Origin: an uncultured beta proteobacterium
GTDB taxonomy: Bacteria > Pseudomonadota > Gammaproteobacteria > Burkholderiales > Burkholderiaceae_C
Length of the DNA: 43,924 nt
Direction of reading: 5' to 3'
Assembly: GCA_903928635.1 (NCBI GenBank)
Contig: CAIYRQ010000089.1
Coordinates: 1-43,924 of the forward strand
Shown: positions 41,939-43,924 of the stretch, piece after piece
Layout of the letters: every line of letters begins with the position of its first letter
Position numbering within the stretch: the first letter of the stretch is position 1
Notes under the pieces: generated by a model
What the model was told of the DNA's origin: nothing
Database searches by the model: none
Seen by the model: only the letters and a program-made list of their open reading frames with translations
Program-made: the position numbers and the translations under genes

Positions 41939-42325
41939 ATGGACACCCCACTCGCCACCAGCCAAATCGTCGCCCAGGCCTGCCTCTTTGCTTTTGCAGC
42001 CATCGCCCTCTTTGGCGGGTCTTTGCAGATGTACCTGGGCCAGCCAGACACCTCTGCCCGGCTGGACAACATCCACCGCTTCATGGGTGGGATTTACTTT
42101 TCCATGGGCGGTATTTGCGCTTGGACAGCCTTCACGGTCCGGGAACAAGGCACGCTGGTCTATCTGATTGCGGCCGGCGTCTTCATCGCCGGGTGTGGAC
42201 GCTTGCTGTCCATGCGCAAGGTCGGGCTGCCTGAGCCTCGGGCCTTGTGGTTGGGCTATTTGGTGCCTGAACTTGTATTGCCCTTTGTGCTGGCTGTCGC
42301 GCACTCTCACCGGCCGCTTGCCTAG
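41939..42325 (+). CDS. Small four-helix membrane protein, DUF4345-like
   Basis: 128 aa, several hydrophobic segments; MYLGQPDTSARLDNIHRFMGGIYFSMG pattern. Confidence 0.7.
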   Translation: MDTPLATSQIVAQACLFAFAAIALFGGSLQMYLGQPDTSARLDNIHRFMGGIYFSMGGICAWTAFTVREQGTLVYLIAAGVFIAGCGRLLSMRKVGLPEPRALWLGYLVPELVLPFVLAVAHSHRPLA

Positions 42326-42326
42326 G

Positions 42327-42358
42327 GTATTCAAGACCCCACCAAGGTCTTGAAATAC
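42327..42358. terminator. Hairpin between convergent genes (GTATTCAAGACC / GGTCTTGAAATAC)
   Basis: Near-perfect inverted repeat with one bulge, overlapping the last codons of the minus-strand gene. Confidence 0.5.
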
Positions 42359-42648
42359 GCCCCCGCCCCATCCGCCGCCAGCTTGTCCGGATGCGCTGCG
42401 CAATAGGTATCAATGGTGGCCACAGCGTCACTCGTAGTGCGCGACGCTTCACCACTCGCATCCCGCTTAGCGCCGTGAATCGACTTCAAAGCCAGGCTGA
42501 GCGGCGCCAGAAACGACTTAGTCCAGGCCTGTTTAGCAGGCGCTTGCATGCGCAGCCACTGCGGGCAGGTGTGGTCGCCCAACAGGCTGGTGGCATGCAG
42601 ACCGCTAGACGCGATGGCCAGGCAACACGACAGAAAAAGTTTTCGCAT
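42331..42648 (-). CDS. Small secreted hypothetical protein
   Basis: MRKLFLSCCLAIASSGLHATS signal-peptide-like N-terminus; start uncertain (up to 42669). Confidence 0.65.
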   Translation of the reverse strand: MRKLFLSCCLAIASSGLHATSLLGDHTCPQWLRMQAPAKQAWTKSFLAPLSLALKSIHGAKRDASGEASRTTSDAVATIDTYCAAHPDKLAADGAGAYFKTLVGS

Positions 42649-42669
42649 GGGAGCCACAGGCATGCCCAT

Positions 42670-43818
42670 TTACATCGACGCGTCCAGCATCGCCCGGTAG
42701 TCCTCGCGCGTGGCGATGCGGGGATTGGTTTTGTGGCAGTGGTCGGCCATGGCGCCGTCGATCACGCGCTCAAACAGGTCAGCGGTCACGCCCAGTGCAG
42801 CCAGGCCGGTGGGCAGGCCCAGGCGCGCATTCATGTCTCGAATCGCGTGGGCAATCGCGTCGCCGTGCGCATCGCAAGCGCCCAGGCCCATGGCGTGGGC
42901 CATGCGCTGCAGGCGCTGCTCTTTTTGAATGGAGTCGGCCGCCGCATTGAAGCGCACCACCGCTGGCAAAAACAAAGCGTTCAAGGTGCCATGGTGCAGG
43001 CGCGGGTTGACGCCGCCCAGGCTGTGACTCAGGCTGTGCACGCAGCCCATACCTTTTTGAAAGGCCATGGCGCCTTGCATGCTGGCGCTCATCATGTTCC
43101 AGCGCGCTTCGCGGTCCTGGCCGTTGGCGGTGGCGCGTTCAATATGGCCCCAGCCTCGGGCCAGACCGTCCAGGCCAATGCCGTCGGCAGGCGGGTTGAC
43201 GGCAGGCGCCATAAAGGTTTCCATGCAGTGGGCAATGGCGTCCATGCCGGTGGCCGCTGTCAACATGGGCGGCAGGCCGAGCGTGAGTTCCGGGTCGCAA
43301 ATGGCGGTTTTGGGCACCAGGAACCAGCTGTGGAACCCCAGCTTGCGGCCGTCGTCCACGATCACGATGGCGCCGCGCGCTACTTCGCTGCCGGTGCCTG
43401 CGGTGGTGGGCACTGCAATCAGCGGCAGCACCCGGTCAGTGATCTTGGGACTGCCGCCTTCAATGGTGGCGTAGGTTTTGAGCGGGCCTTCGTGCGTGGC
43501 GGCAATGCAAACGCCTTTGGCCAGGTCCAGGCTGGAGCCGCCGCCCAGGCCCACCAGGCCGTCGCAGCCCTCTTTTTTGAGCAAGTCCACGGCGGCGCGC
43601 ACGGCAGCCTCGGTGGGGTTCGACGGCGTTTGGTCAAACACAGCGTGCGGGTGGTCGCCCAACGCGGCCAGCGCACGGTCCAACACGCCCGCTGCGCGCA
43701 CGCCAGCGTCGGTAACGATGAGCGGCTTGTGCAGACCCAGGCGTTCGCACTCGGCGCGCAGGGTGGAAATAGCGCCGAAATCCAGGTTGATTTGGGTGAT
43801 GTAATTGATGATGGCCAT
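42670..43818 (-). CDS. Iron-containing alcohol dehydrogenase
   Basis: GLGGGSSLDLAKG, PTTAGTGSEVARGAIV and GCVHSLSHSLGG (metal-binding His) motifs. Confidence 0.94.
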   Translation of the reverse strand: MAIINYITQINLDFGAISTLRAECERLGLHKPLIVTDAGVRAAGVLDRALAALGDHPHAVFDQTPSNPTEAAVRAAVDLLKKEGCDGLVGLGGGSSLDLAKGVCIAATHEGPLKTYATIEGGSPKITDRVLPLIAVPTTAGTGSEVARGAIVIVDDGRKLGFHSWFLVPKTAICDPELTLGLPPMLTAATGMDAIAHCMETFMAPAVNPPADGIGLDGLARGWGHIERATANGQDREARWNMMSASMQGAMAFQKGMGCVHSLSHSLGGVNPRLHHGTLNALFLPAVVRFNAAADSIQKEQRLQRMAHAMGLGACDAHGDAIAHAIRDMNARLGLPTGLAALGVTADLFERVIDGAMADHCHKTNPRIATREDYRAMLDASM

Positions 43819-43924
43819 AAAGATGCTGCTCCCTTGAGCCGTTAAGATCCCCTGACTTTACCCCGCCCATTTCTCCCCGTCCTTGCCCTCAGGAAAACCT
43901 TGCCATGACCCAAGCCGCTTCTCC

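Noticed and set aside
43905-43924. Possible start of a CDS (ATGACCCAAGCCGCTTCTCC)
   Set aside because: Only six codons lie in the window; the product cannot be supported.

Overview
The window looks chromosomal and comes from a high-GC betaproteobacterium, probably of Comamonadaceae type (a judgement from gene content and codon usage, not a database search). The left edge holds the 5' part of a giant repetitive adhesin gene on the minus strand. The ORF track misses it because its stop lies outside the window. Most of the rest is housekeeping: algH-ruvX-pyrR-pyrB-pyrC'-plsC, a photolyase, rubredoxin/thiD/hemL, an aldo-keto reductase, an acyl-CoA synthetase, an alpha/beta hydrolase, prfB (programmed frameshift), pepN, fbp, tRNA-Thr, pmbA, yjgA, mog, cysE, trmJ, suhB, hemerythrin, a sugar kinase, fpr, thioredoxin/TlpA, alaS, amt, a small membrane protein and an Fe-ADH. 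The main accessory feature is a five-gene type I (IC-like) restriction-modification island between tRNA-Thr(CGT) and pmbA: hsdM - hsdS - prrC-like anticodon nuclease - Bro-N protein - hsdR. Its hsdM carries an in-frame TAA between the SAM-binding and NPPY catalytic motifs. Its hsdS carries a two-copy 12-bp repeat analogous to the EcoR124-type spacer repeats. The prrC-like gene keeps the R-x3-E-x31-H catalytic spacing. Other points of interest are a 24-bp perfect palindrome over a predicted adhesin promoter, a pseudo-dihydroorotase lacking zinc-ligand histidines, a sigma54/NtrC-like arrangement upstream of amt, an FNR-like site upstream of hemerythrin, and a 12-bp inverted repeat between divergent rubredoxin and thiD genes.
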